Both the position numbers and the translations under genes were made by a program. A stretch of 64,000 nt of DNA, taken from Blattamonas nauphoetae (taxonomy: Eukaryota; Preaxostyla; Oxymonadida). Numbering within the stretch: the first letter of the stretch is position 1; every line of letters begins with the position of its first letter. Of the stretch, positions 54,778-64,000 are shown piece by piece. The notes beneath the pieces are model-generated. The model was not told the origin of the DNA, made no database searches, and was given only the letters and a program-made list of their open reading frames with translations. Location of the stretch: assembly GCA_033064195.1 (NCBI GenBank), contig JARBJD010000023.1:1-64000 (forward strand). Direction: 5' to 3'.

Positions 54778-57700
54778 TCATCCAAAGGGAACGGATTCTG
54801 TGGATATAGGTGTCCCCACAATCACCGGTTCGAAGGCAATATTTGCTGTGAAGAGAGAAGATGAGAAGAAAAGAGTAAAATACAATAATAACCCGTTTTC
54901 CTGGTTCGAGACGAGGATGCCTTGTATGACACAGCTTGCTCATACTCCTTCTCGAGAAGAGTGTCCTCATTTTCGGTCTTGTTGAGACGTTTCATCAGTT
55001 CCATAAACTTTGCTTGTCGCACTTCGTTCATCGGAACAACTGGAGTGATCTGATCAAATATGCCGTCGCCAGAGGTCCCCGGTTTCTGTTTGCGTTCAGA
55101 ATTCATTTCTCGAGACGGGATAGGACTGTGAAGAGATCTGCCCGATCGATCTCCGTAGAGACCATTGACTGACGATGCCCGGCGTTCTTCGGGCTGTCCG
55201 CGTCGATATTTTGATTGTTTTGGGCTGTTTGACAACGCTGTGACTGCGTCGAGATTGAGTTTCGGGAGAACAACTCGCTCCTTCCGTTCGGGGCTTGTCC
55301 AGTCTTGGGCTTCGCCTCGCTGAACTCTCTCCCGCTCAATTTTCTTGACACGCTCGGTCAGGCCTTGTGACGTCTCTGGCATGGACAGTGGCGGCGAATG
55401 GGATTTGAGATCAAATTTCTCAAGTCCGAAATCTGTCCCATTTGGATTGTGGGTGGGGTGATGGACAGGAGTGTTGTGTGTGGCCTCGACTTCGTTGGGG
55501 ATGTCTTCTTTTGGAGCGGACGTTCGAGATCTGTTCATAACTTTCACGTTTCGGAGTTGAATCTGTCCGAGTGGGAGTGGTGACTGTGCTTCCTGCTGTT
55601 GAGTCCGACTCTTTCTCCGATCAGTGATCCATCCCGTGACAGAAGCATCTGGGATGGGTGACCGCTCGTATCTTTGTCTGTCTGTGAGCGGGCTTGTGAT
55701 GCCTTTCATCCCTTCCTCTGGATTGATGGCCGCGTCCAATTTCTTCTCTCGGAGTCTGATGGTCTCTCGTTCGTTCATCGGAACAGCAATGTTTTGTGGG
55801 ATTGCTCCTTTCTTTGTGTATGACGGTTGGTGAGGGAATGTCGATTCGAGATCCAGTGTTGGGAGGATGAGAAGATGGGCAGTGTTGTCTGTTGGCTTCT
55901 GAGGGGTCGGATGGGCTTGGCGAGGCGTTGATGGTGAACGAACTGTTGGGGAGTGAAGATGAGGGGATGTTGTCCTCGCTGTTTTCGCTGGCGAGCCTCT
56001 CAAGAATCCGTTCGGAAGGGTGAGTACAATATCATTCTGGGAATGTGGTCGTGATTGAGCTGTTGCTGTCGATGGCTCTGGAGTGTTTGGAGGCTTGTCA
56101 GGATCGTCGTTGTGGTTGGAGGAGGATGAACGGGAGGTTGTTTGTTCGGCGAGGAACTTCGTCGTTCGATACGAATACATCCGCTCGCGCAGTTCGACTC
56201 CACCAATCGACGGATTTTCCGACTTCTGACGTCGTCTCGACAGACTCCCTTCCAACCGATCTGTCTCACTGGACAGTTGTGATTGGTTAGACTGAGCATA
56301 TGCCCCTCCTGATGCTGAACTTCGGTCGATGAATGCTCTGTCTGACACCTGCACAAACCTCAACTCGTCTTCCGGTGACATTCTCGAAGTGTGTCGGTCG
56401 GTCATCGACATCTTCTGTCGCGCACGCTCATTCATCCTCTCAACAAGCATCTGATCAAAATCGATTTCCGCTAACTTCGACGCTGGCTCGACTATCAGAT
56501 GCATCGACTCCAACACTTTTTGGAGACGCATTTTCTGGTCCTGCTCGTTTTTGGAGCGGAGAGCGCGGAGCCGCTCCATTCGATTTCGCTGTTGTTCCTC
56601 CATTCGGGTGAGGAAGCCGTCCATCTTCACGACAGTCACATGTTTCGGTTTTCGACTCAGCTGAGCTTTCATCTCGAGAATGTTTCGTTTTGTGTGTTTG
56701 TGGAGGATCCCGCGAACGAGGATTTCCCACGACTTGGCGTTTTTCTCAGCCTTCGCGCGTTGTTGTTCGTTCATTTGGGTCGCTGTCTCTTGAATGGCTG
56801 TGGAAAGATCAGATTGAATTTCTTGAACCTGCTCTCGTGTGATGGGTCGTTGTCGATTGTTGCTCTGTTCATGGCCATCCTTGTCTCGACTCGATCCTTC
56901 ACTCTTCTCCTCGTTTCCGTCGACATCCTCCGACGATGCATGGCGAACTGGAGACACAGCATCAAACCGAGCCGGCTTATCAGACACTCCAAATGACCGA
57001 TTTCTCACCGAATCGACTTCTGTCTGCGGTGGAATGTTGTGGATGACGACTTGCATCTGTTTGTTGTCTTCTGTGAGGAGTTGAACGCTCTTTTGGAGCT
57101 GTTTGTTCTGTTCTTCTTGGACAGCCAGTTGAATCCGGAGTTTCTGAAGTTCTTCCTCAGCGCCTTGTTTGGTTTGTTGTTCAGACATCCGTCGAGAGCG
57201 TTCGTCAGCGTTCTTTGCGTTGATTTCTGCTTCGAAAATGGTGTTCTGTCTTTTGACCTCTCGTAGTTCTGCTTGGAGACGTGCAAGTTCGGATTGTTTT
57301 TGTTCGTCTGCCTTTGATGATTGAGTAATGGATTCCTTCTGCTTCTCAAGCTCTGTGTTCATCATCTTCTTCATTTCTTCGAGGCGTGAATTTAGGAGGT
57401 TGACTTCTTCTCGATGTCGCGCCTCAACTGCTTGTTGAACAGATGCAAATTCAGAGCGAGCTCTTTCCTTGATTTCTCTTGATTGAGAAAACGAGAGAAC
57501 ATGATGAAGAAGGAGAAGAAAGGAGACTCTTCTGAGACCGTCTGAACAACGGTAGTGGGAGTTGATTTCAATGCATTAAGTTGTTTTCTGTGGAGCTCCT
57601 CCAGATCTCGTACAGTTTTTATTCGTTCTTGTTCGAGAAGCTTTCAAGAAAATGAGTAAAGAGTCGCAACAGACGTGCATTCTGTCTTCAAGCTTTTTCT

Positions 57701-58347
57701 TCTCATCATCGTAGTTCTTGTTGAGTTTATCAAGCATATCTTTGGTCATCATTGCCAAAGTCTCAACTTCGTCGACATCGTCCGGGTTGATACCGAGGAA
57801 TTCCGCGAGCCAGATTTTTGGGTTGTGCAGGTCAAAATATGACCCTGAATAACTGCTCCCAAGCACATGATACTGAATCAGTTGTTCTTTGAAGATCATC
57901 AACTCCTTTTCAAACATCGTGCGAATTTGATTGATGTAAAGGTCGCGGCGTTGAATTTCCCATCTTAATTTCTCAATTGTGTCGTCGCATTGGTTGTGGT
58001 TCTTTTCAAGAAGAAACAATCGTTCCTTTAGTCCTTGGTAGTCAGAATGGAGTACCTAAAAGAAGAATCTAGCTGATGATGATGCAACATACGATGAGCT
58101 CATCTTTTCTGTCTGACGTATGGAATTCAACCAATCCCAATACTTTTTCTGAAAAATCTTTGATTTTGGCTTGGATATTATCAGTTATTTCCTTGAGTAT
58201 CTCTTCAGATAAAGGTTGAGAGGTTCTTGATTCGTATGTCGACGAAATATCTGAATGTAGATCGTCTCTTAACTGAATCCCAAGCTGAGTCATTGGAGAA
58301 AGGAGAGTTTCACTCAAAGGAAGTGGAGTTGGATGATGATCGATCAT
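54778..58347 (-). CDS. coiled-coil protein with disordered C-terminal half, 1126 aa, 5 exons
   Basis: Model: 58347..58093, 58055..57675, 57640..57539, 57467..54893, 54845..54778; introns 37, 34, 71 and 47 nt; 1127 codons in phase. The first 150 residues look folded (PLSEEILKEITDNIQAKIKD; PKIWLAEFLGINPDDVDEVE), then heptads run to about residue 500 (VEARHREEVNLLNSRLEEMK; EVQEIQSDLSTAIQETATQM-type stretches). The rest is Ser/Pro/Arg rich with small conserved-looking patches (KKGAIPQNIAVPMNERETIR) and ends FEPVIVGTPISTESVPFG. No family identified; a cytoskeletal or flagellar-apparatus role is only a guess. The third intron's acceptor (AAATCAAG) was chosen by phase and is the least certain. An ATG at 58404 is an alternative start. 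Confidence 0.7.
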
Positions 58348-58481
58348 AGATAGAGAGAAAAGAAAGAGAAGAAATTGATTGTGACGAGATCGATCGGGCA
58401 CCACGCGAATGGCAACAAAACTTCAAAAGAACGACTGATACACATAAAAGATTGAAATGCAAGGCTAAGGGAGAGGAACAT

Positions 58482-59059
58482 TCAAGAATAAGACGGCAAT
58501 CTTTCCATGTATTCTGTGAGCTTAGTTTCAAACAATTCCGATTTTATTTCATCACCAGGTGTGTAGAATGCATTTTTTAAGACATATTCAACGTAATAAT
58601 CTCTGGAACATCGGAGAAGATGAGATAGAGGAGGATGAAACTCATACCGATAGATTGCGACGAGTGTTTGGCGAAGATCAGGGGTACTTGGGTCTGAGAT
58701 GATGACGAATCGGAGATTTGTGACTGTTTCAAAGAAGTGGAGTTTGTAGTCCTTTGTGCTGAAGAGAGGTTTAATGAATAAGGAGAGCGTTGAAAACCTA
58801 TAACAGTGGAGAGTGCAATTTGGATTTCTGTGAATTCGATAGAAAAAGGACGTAATGAAGGTCGTTATCATGAGTAAAGAGAGAGATAAAACCCTTTTGG
58901 ATTGATACGTGTGACAAATGAACGCATGTTGTAGACCAGTCCCATCATGAGTTTCAACTTATCTGGCGTGGCAGATGGGACCGTTTGGACTTTTTGTGGA
59001 AATTCCTTTGAGTACAAGCACAGACCCGAAGGGCTGAATATGAAGAATGAGTAGATCAT
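58482..59059 (-). CDS. TRAPPC1: TRAPP complex subunit TRAPPC1/Bet5, 145 aa, 3 exons
   Basis: Model: 59059..58893, 58797..58648, 58602..58482; introns 95 and 45 nt; 146 codons, the same length as the human protein. The longin-type fold is clear: MIYSFFIFSPSGLCLYSKEF, LKLMMGLVYNMRSFVTRINP, the segment FSTKDYKLHFFETVTNLRFV, SDPSTPDLRQTLVAIYR and DYYVEYVLKNAF. The subunit is part of the TRAPP core, a tethering complex and Rab1-type GTPase exchange factor acting at ER-to-Golgi vesicle transport. Spacing to neighbours is short (120-135 bp each side). TGA is the stop, which also shows that TGA is not reassigned in this genome. Confidence 0.95.
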
Positions 59060-59179
59060 GTCCGATGGGCTTGATCACATCCTATCCAGTCAAGGTGGAA
59101 TCCACCATTTCGCATTAACATCATGGATTCAAAAATGGTTCGAAAATAATAGAATGGAAATGAAGAACAAATAATTGGT

Positions 59180-62100
59180 CTACGGTGTCTCGAGTTGAGA
59201 TCGAACTTCTCTCTCCATCATCGAAATCTGGACATTTGCTTCAGTTGAAATTGTCGTTGCGAGGTCTGTCTTGCACTCTTTCCACTCCTCTTCAAGTCTT
59301 TTTACCACCTTCTTTCTTTCCTCCATCTTCTTCCAGACGTAATCGGTGCGAGATGAGATTTGGGACAAGAGTGTGTTGTGCGCACTTTGCTTGTTCTTGA
59401 CCCACTCAGACAGTTCCAGACCGTGCTTTGAGAGGATTTTCTCGATCACATTCACACGCTTCTCTGCAGAGGCAACTGCAGTTGCCATTGTCACTTTGCA
59501 TCTCTCCTCTGCCTCTTTCGTCTCATCCTCAGCTTGCACTTTCATCTTGTTGACTTTGTCGTGTGCTCCAGTCAGTCTCTTTGAGAGTTTGGCCGACTCA
59601 GCTTCAGAGAGCTTCTCGACGATGCTCTCGATCACGATCGGGTTCAATTCGGGCTCCTCCTCGAGGGCTGTGCCTTGTTTGGTGAGACGAGCGAGAAGAG
59701 CATCTGCTTCAGCTTTGAGAGTCTGGATTCGTTTCTGGTTTGGTGATATGTTATCGTCATCCATTTGGTTTGCTTCGGCGGGTGGTTCAGTGGAAGTTGG
59801 CTCTTCGTTTGTTGATTTGTGTGATCTGTCAGTGGCAGCAGGACTGTGATTAGCCGACGCGACAACCGAGTGTGGGTCTTCCCCTGTTTCGAGGGATGTG
59901 GCAGAGAGTCGATACATGGCATCCAGCTTGTCGGCGACCTTGTTGATCTCGCCTGTCTCTTCCTTCACCTCTGCTTTGATATCCTTCTTCCGCATCTCCT
60001 CCATTCGATGCTCCAACTCTTCCAACGTCTCTGTGCACTCAGCCAAGATAGCATCGCTTGATGCTCGGTCGCCGATGGCTGCTTGATAAGCGCGCTCTTC
60101 GCCAGCTTTGCAGTATCGCTCGAGTCTCTCGTCGGTCTTAGCCACTCGAGTGTTGATTGTTTGTTTGATGTTCCCGACACCTTCGTCTCTTGCGGAGATG
60201 ATGTGTTCTTTCTTCTCGTTAATTGCTTTTGTTCCGAGTTGGAGCATCAATTGGGTTTGTTGTTCATCGTTCAAACGTGTTCCCTCCTCGTGGAGAACTC
60301 GTCTTGTCTTCTTTGTGAACATCTCCTTTCGTTCATCTTGTGACAAGAACGGTGCTCGGAGCCACATCATCTTCTCTTCGGTGAATGTGACATTGACAGG
60401 CGATGTGAAGAGCGGGAGAGGATTCGCGTCGATGATGGACGAATTCTCCCAGTCCATTTCGGATCCCTCCCCATACGGTTTTATATCATCCATTCCCTCG
60501 CTGTCGGGGCCTAAGTAATTGCCTCCAAACGGATCGCCAGGTGGTCCTGTCTCTTTGTGTTTGTCTTTCTGAGGAAGGATGAATCGGAAGTCGTGTTTGC
60601 GCTCGTTCCTCTCGTCAAGATCCATCTGAGCGTCGACAGCTGAGACATTTGAGCTCGTTTCGTCGTCGAGGTCCATCAGCGAGTATTCTTCGTCGGATTC
60701 GGAATCAGCGAGGGTGTCAGGCTCGATGTCTTCCTCGTCGCCGTGTTCCTCCTTCGCCAAGATTGTGTCTTCTGTTCGTTCCTTTCTTCTCCGCTCTTTC
60801 TCTCGCTTGATCATGCCGCGCCAGAGTAGGGCCGACTCTTTTCTCTTCTCGTTGAGGAATGGATCGCTGAGCGTGCTGGTCATGTACCCTTCGAGAACTT
60901 GGAGAAGGATGGCAGCTTCTTGGTTCATCTTTTTCCCAATCTTCAGCCTTCTTTCGATCTTCGCGCTCTCATTCTGTCTCTTCCCTCCTTCTTCATTTCT
61001 CGTCTTGCTGTTTTCTTCAAGTTCAGTGACTTTGGCATCAATGTCTCGAACTTTCTGAAGAAGAGCAATTAGTTCCTCCTCCTTTTTGCGAAGAATGTCG
61101 GTCATTTTATCGTTCCGAACGCCTTCCGTGTTCTTCTCGTTCTTCAGCTGAGCAAGCGGGACCAGTTGGACATATCCCTTCTCGTTCGTCTGATCGAGTT
61201 TCTGTGATGCTTCGAGCGATTCGCCCGGATCTTTCTTTCCAAGTGTCTTGTTGTGGCAGACTCTGAGTTGTTTCCTCTCTTCGTTCACGCGCTGTGTGAT
61301 CTCCTCTTTCGTTTCTTGTGCTTTTTGGATTTCTGTGATGAGTCGATCATCGGATTCTTTGATGTCTGCGAGAATCTCGTCCCCTTTATCTTTCATCAAT
61401 TGCTTCTCTTTCAAACATTTCTCGTCGAGTTGCTGCTCTTGTCTTTCTCCTTCTTCTTTTCTCCTGTTTTCCTCTCTTTCACAAAGTTCATTCATGGTTT
61501 CTTCGATAACGTGTTCAACGAGATCTTCCTGGCCCTTCTGAAGCTCTGTAATTTTGTCTTTCTCCGCCTTCTCCTCGGAAATTCTTTCGTTGTCCAGTTC
61601 TTGTCGTTTCCTGTCCTCATCGTCCTCAATTTCTTTGATCTCTTTCTCTGCTTCATCAAACATTCGATTTGATTCATCTTCGCAGGTCTGTTGGAGGGAA
61701 TCGGTTTTGTTGTTCATTTGCTGTTCTTCGTCTCGCATGCGATCGCGAGTTTCCTTGACGCGCTGATTGTAGGTGATCATTTCTTGTTCGAGCGAATTTT
61801 GAAGGGCTTTGATGGTTGCCCACATTTCTTCGTTCATCTGACGTTCACTTGTCCATCGTTTGTTTTCATAATCACGAAGAAGGTTGATACCAGTTCGAAT
61901 GGCTTCGAGATGTTTCTTGACTTGGTACTGTTGTTTTTGAGAGACTTTCTTTTCTTCTTTAGTCTCGCGGACGAAAACTTCGTTCAATGACGCCAGTTTA
62001 ATGCCATCTTCAATTGCAGCTGGCATTTCCTCGCTAATTCGCATCAGTTCAGTTTTGATGAAGCCGGTTTCTTCGTCTTCTTCTCCTGCACTCACACCAA

Positions 62101-63566
62101 CAACAAAAACGGACGAAGCTGACATAGAACGAGGAGTAGCAGCTTGGGTGTCAGTGTGGAATTGTGGGTTGAAATCTCTTTCAAGTTCTTGCCAGATTCG
62201 TTCGGCATCCTTCGTTGTGAAGACCCACATGTCTGAGCGAGGAATAGTTGATTCATACCCAATTCCTCCGAACATGAGGAAATGGTACGGTGTGAGCGGG
62301 ATCATAACTTGGCCGGTTCGAGCGGTGGGAGACATGTATCTGCTTTGTCCATTATCATCAGTAATCAAGTCGGGATCATCATCTGGTTTTCCTGCCCCGC
62401 CCGTATTCGCTCGTCGGCGTCGATTTCGATTTGAAAGAGAACGGGTGTGCCGTTTCCAGACTGCTGTTGTCACGTCGAATTCCCACAGATCATCTCGAAC
62501 ACTTCCAGCGAGATAGCCTCCAAAAATAAATAAACTGTTTTCAACAACAAATGCTGAATGCCCAGTCCGCCCACATGGTTGGGTGTTTGATTGGTTGTGA
62601 GTATTTCGTTTGAACATTCGATGGTGCTCTGGTGTTTGATTTTCCTCCTTTGCTTGTTGTGGTTCCACAGCAGACCAGCAAAGAGTAATAGGGTTGAATT
62701 CCCAAATGTCACTGTGGTGTTTTTCTTCTCCAAATCCACCAAATAAATACATTTTCGAACCGATCAATGAAAGAGTGGCACCAGCACGAGGGCATGGCTT
62801 TTCTTTGGATCTATATTCAATTTTCATCCATTTCATCGTGTGCATATCGAAGAGATACATGTCATCGTAATAGGATGTGCTGGATTTTGAAGACGAGTTT
62901 CCGTAAAAATCACAACCGCCGAAAATGACGATTTTGTTTCCAAATGTGCAACATGAGTGACGGCAACGTGGAGATGGTGGAGGCTCAGATCCTTGGGCGA
63001 TAGGAACAGGGTGCCATTCTTCGTGTTCAAAATCAAACGCCCACAGATCGTTGATGCATTGATCTCCAGTATCTCCACCAAACACAATCATATCTCCATC
63101 TTGAATACAAGCACTATGATTCGAACGTTGGATGGGGAGAGTCGAGTGTGGGAGGACACGGTACCAGATTGTAGTCGCTGGACAAAGGAAAAAAATGACG
63201 AGTGAATTAATGAATGAAGAAGATGAAACCTGGATTGAAATACCAGAGATCATTTAAGCGAGCTTTTTGATTGATTCCACCGAAGAGGACAAGGATGTTC
63301 TTGTACATGAGAGCAGATTGGGCAATTCGTGCGATTGGCCGTTCTCCACGAACTTTGACTCTTGTCCATTCGGGATACCCTATCAAAGATAATACGAAAA
63401 GTTAATGACAGAGAAGAATGCGGGAAGTAAAAATATTCGTGTAGGTTCCCCAGAGAAAAGAGAGAAGAATGTCGATGAAGAATCATTACATACCTGGTGT
63501 CTCTACAATCTTTTGAATCAAAATGATATCTTTCTCCGGTTTTTTACTTTTTTTGGGCGAAAACAT
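59180..63566 (-). CDS. Kelch-repeat protein with a very long coiled-coil tail, 1406 aa, 3 exons
   Basis: Model: 63566..63494, 63379..63230, 63177..59180; introns 114 and 52 nt; 1407 codons. Six Kelch blades occupy residues ~25-380, each with the GG doublet and an aromatic end: ILVLFGGINQ..NDLWYF, MIVFGGDTGDQCINDLWAF, IVIFGGCDFYG, MYLFGGFGEEKHHSDIWEF, LFIFGGYLAGSVRDDLWEF and FLMFGGIGYES. The remaining ~1000 residues are mostly Glu/Lys/Arg heptads (ENKRWTSERQMNEEMWATIK; EEIEDDEDRKRQELDNER) with an acidic linker around residues 880-960 (DEEDIEPDTLADSESDEEYS). Kelch propellers bind proteins; paired with such a tail this suggests a cytoskeletal or organelle linker. Without the first two short exons the first blade would be lost, which supports the splice model. 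The start is the first ATG, after a T-rich leader. Confidence 0.85.
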
Positions 63567-63756
63567 CGGATGGACTTGTTTTCAGAGAGAAAGGCGCAAT
63601 TGAAACAGAACTGTGGGTCGGATCATATTGACTGACCGTTGATTGATTGATAAAAGAAATCAAGATGTACTATATCGAAATGTAAAATAAAGAGACAAAT
63701 CAAGAATGTATGAACAAATGAAAATGCAAGGTAGAAAGAGTAGTTAAGTCAAAACT

Positions 63757-64000
63757 TCATTTCAACAGTCGAAGATCTCGCTTCACAGATTCAGGACTCG
63801 GTGAAACATAAAAGCATCCCTAAGAACTGTCAAGCAAAAAACTGGAGAAACCTTTAACTGGCTGGGAATTGCAGAGGAGATGCTTTGGAGAAGAGAATCA
63901 AGAGACTGCTCGGAAAAGAGGAGAAAGGCTCCAACAAGATCGTCTGGTCTGATGAGAATGGAAGAAAACAGACCACGACCAAGCGACAAGCATGCCGAAG
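63757..64000 (-). CDS. 3' end of a gene running off the right edge
   Basis: Two exons can be seen: 64000..63852 (frame LIRPDDLVGAFLLFSEQSLD) and 63819..63757 (GCFYVSPSPESVKRDLRLLK, TGA), joined in phase 0 across a 32-nt intron (GTTTCT...TTCTTAG). The 5' part lies outside the window. No family can be assigned from about 60 residues. It is co-oriented with all genes to its left. Confidence 0.5.

Overview
The window is nuclear DNA of a unicellular eukaryote. The genes have canonical GT..AG introns that are very short (most 29-54 nt), small intergenic gaps, large coiled-coil proteins and ordinary eukaryotic housekeeping proteins (TRAPP subunit, NOL10/Enp2, AMMECR1, a DYRK/YAK1 kinase). TAA, TAG and TGA all act as stops. 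Intron-bearing genes, a long parallel-beta-helix-like membrane protein, pogo- and hAT-type transposons and virus-like inserts together suggest an anaerobic metamonad protist, perhaps an oxymonad such as Blattamonas. That placement is inference; no marker rRNA is present.

Bases 1 to about 12,800 form a decayed, repeat-rich zone. It holds an ABC-transporter remnant, a 1.2-kb GC-rich minisatellite, a second minisatellite, long stretches of broken coding sequence of unknown origin on the + strand, an armadillo-like broken gene, and a recognisable but probably inactivated LCAT/PDAT-like lipase-acyltransferase gene on the - strand.

Bases 12,900 to 31,720 are an insertion cluster. There is a fossil fragment of a CRESS-DNA-virus Rep gene next to virus-like protein genes, then three copies of a ~280-bp repeat, an A/T-rich microsatellite, tRNA-like (pol III) modules, an intact-looking intronic but unidentified - strand gene, a hAT transposon, a pair of cysteine-motif genes, fragments of a second hAT and of three pogo/CENP-B-type DDE transposases, a 675-bp foldback-type element inserted by one of them, and two related ~550-600-bp MITEs with long terminal inverted repeats.

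Bases 32,000 to 64,000 are gene-dense, and every supported gene lies on the - strand: thirteen complete genes plus one partial at the right edge. In order from right to left (the direction of transcription): a partial gene, a Kelch plus coiled-coil protein, TRAPPC1/Bet5, a coiled-coil protein, NOL10/Enp2, another coiled-coil protein, a two-finger zinc protein, AMMECR1, an acidic repeat protein, a YAK1-like kinase, a single-pass beta-helix-like surface protein, a short NOXRED1-like dinucleotide-binding protein, an unknown low-complexity protein and an unknown helical protein. I rebuilt exon structures by reading frame and homology; every model given with exon coordinates sums to a whole number of codons. 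The functions range over vesicle tethering, ribosome biogenesis, signalling and probably cytoskeleton, so this is a run of unrelated housekeeping genes rather than a pathway cluster.
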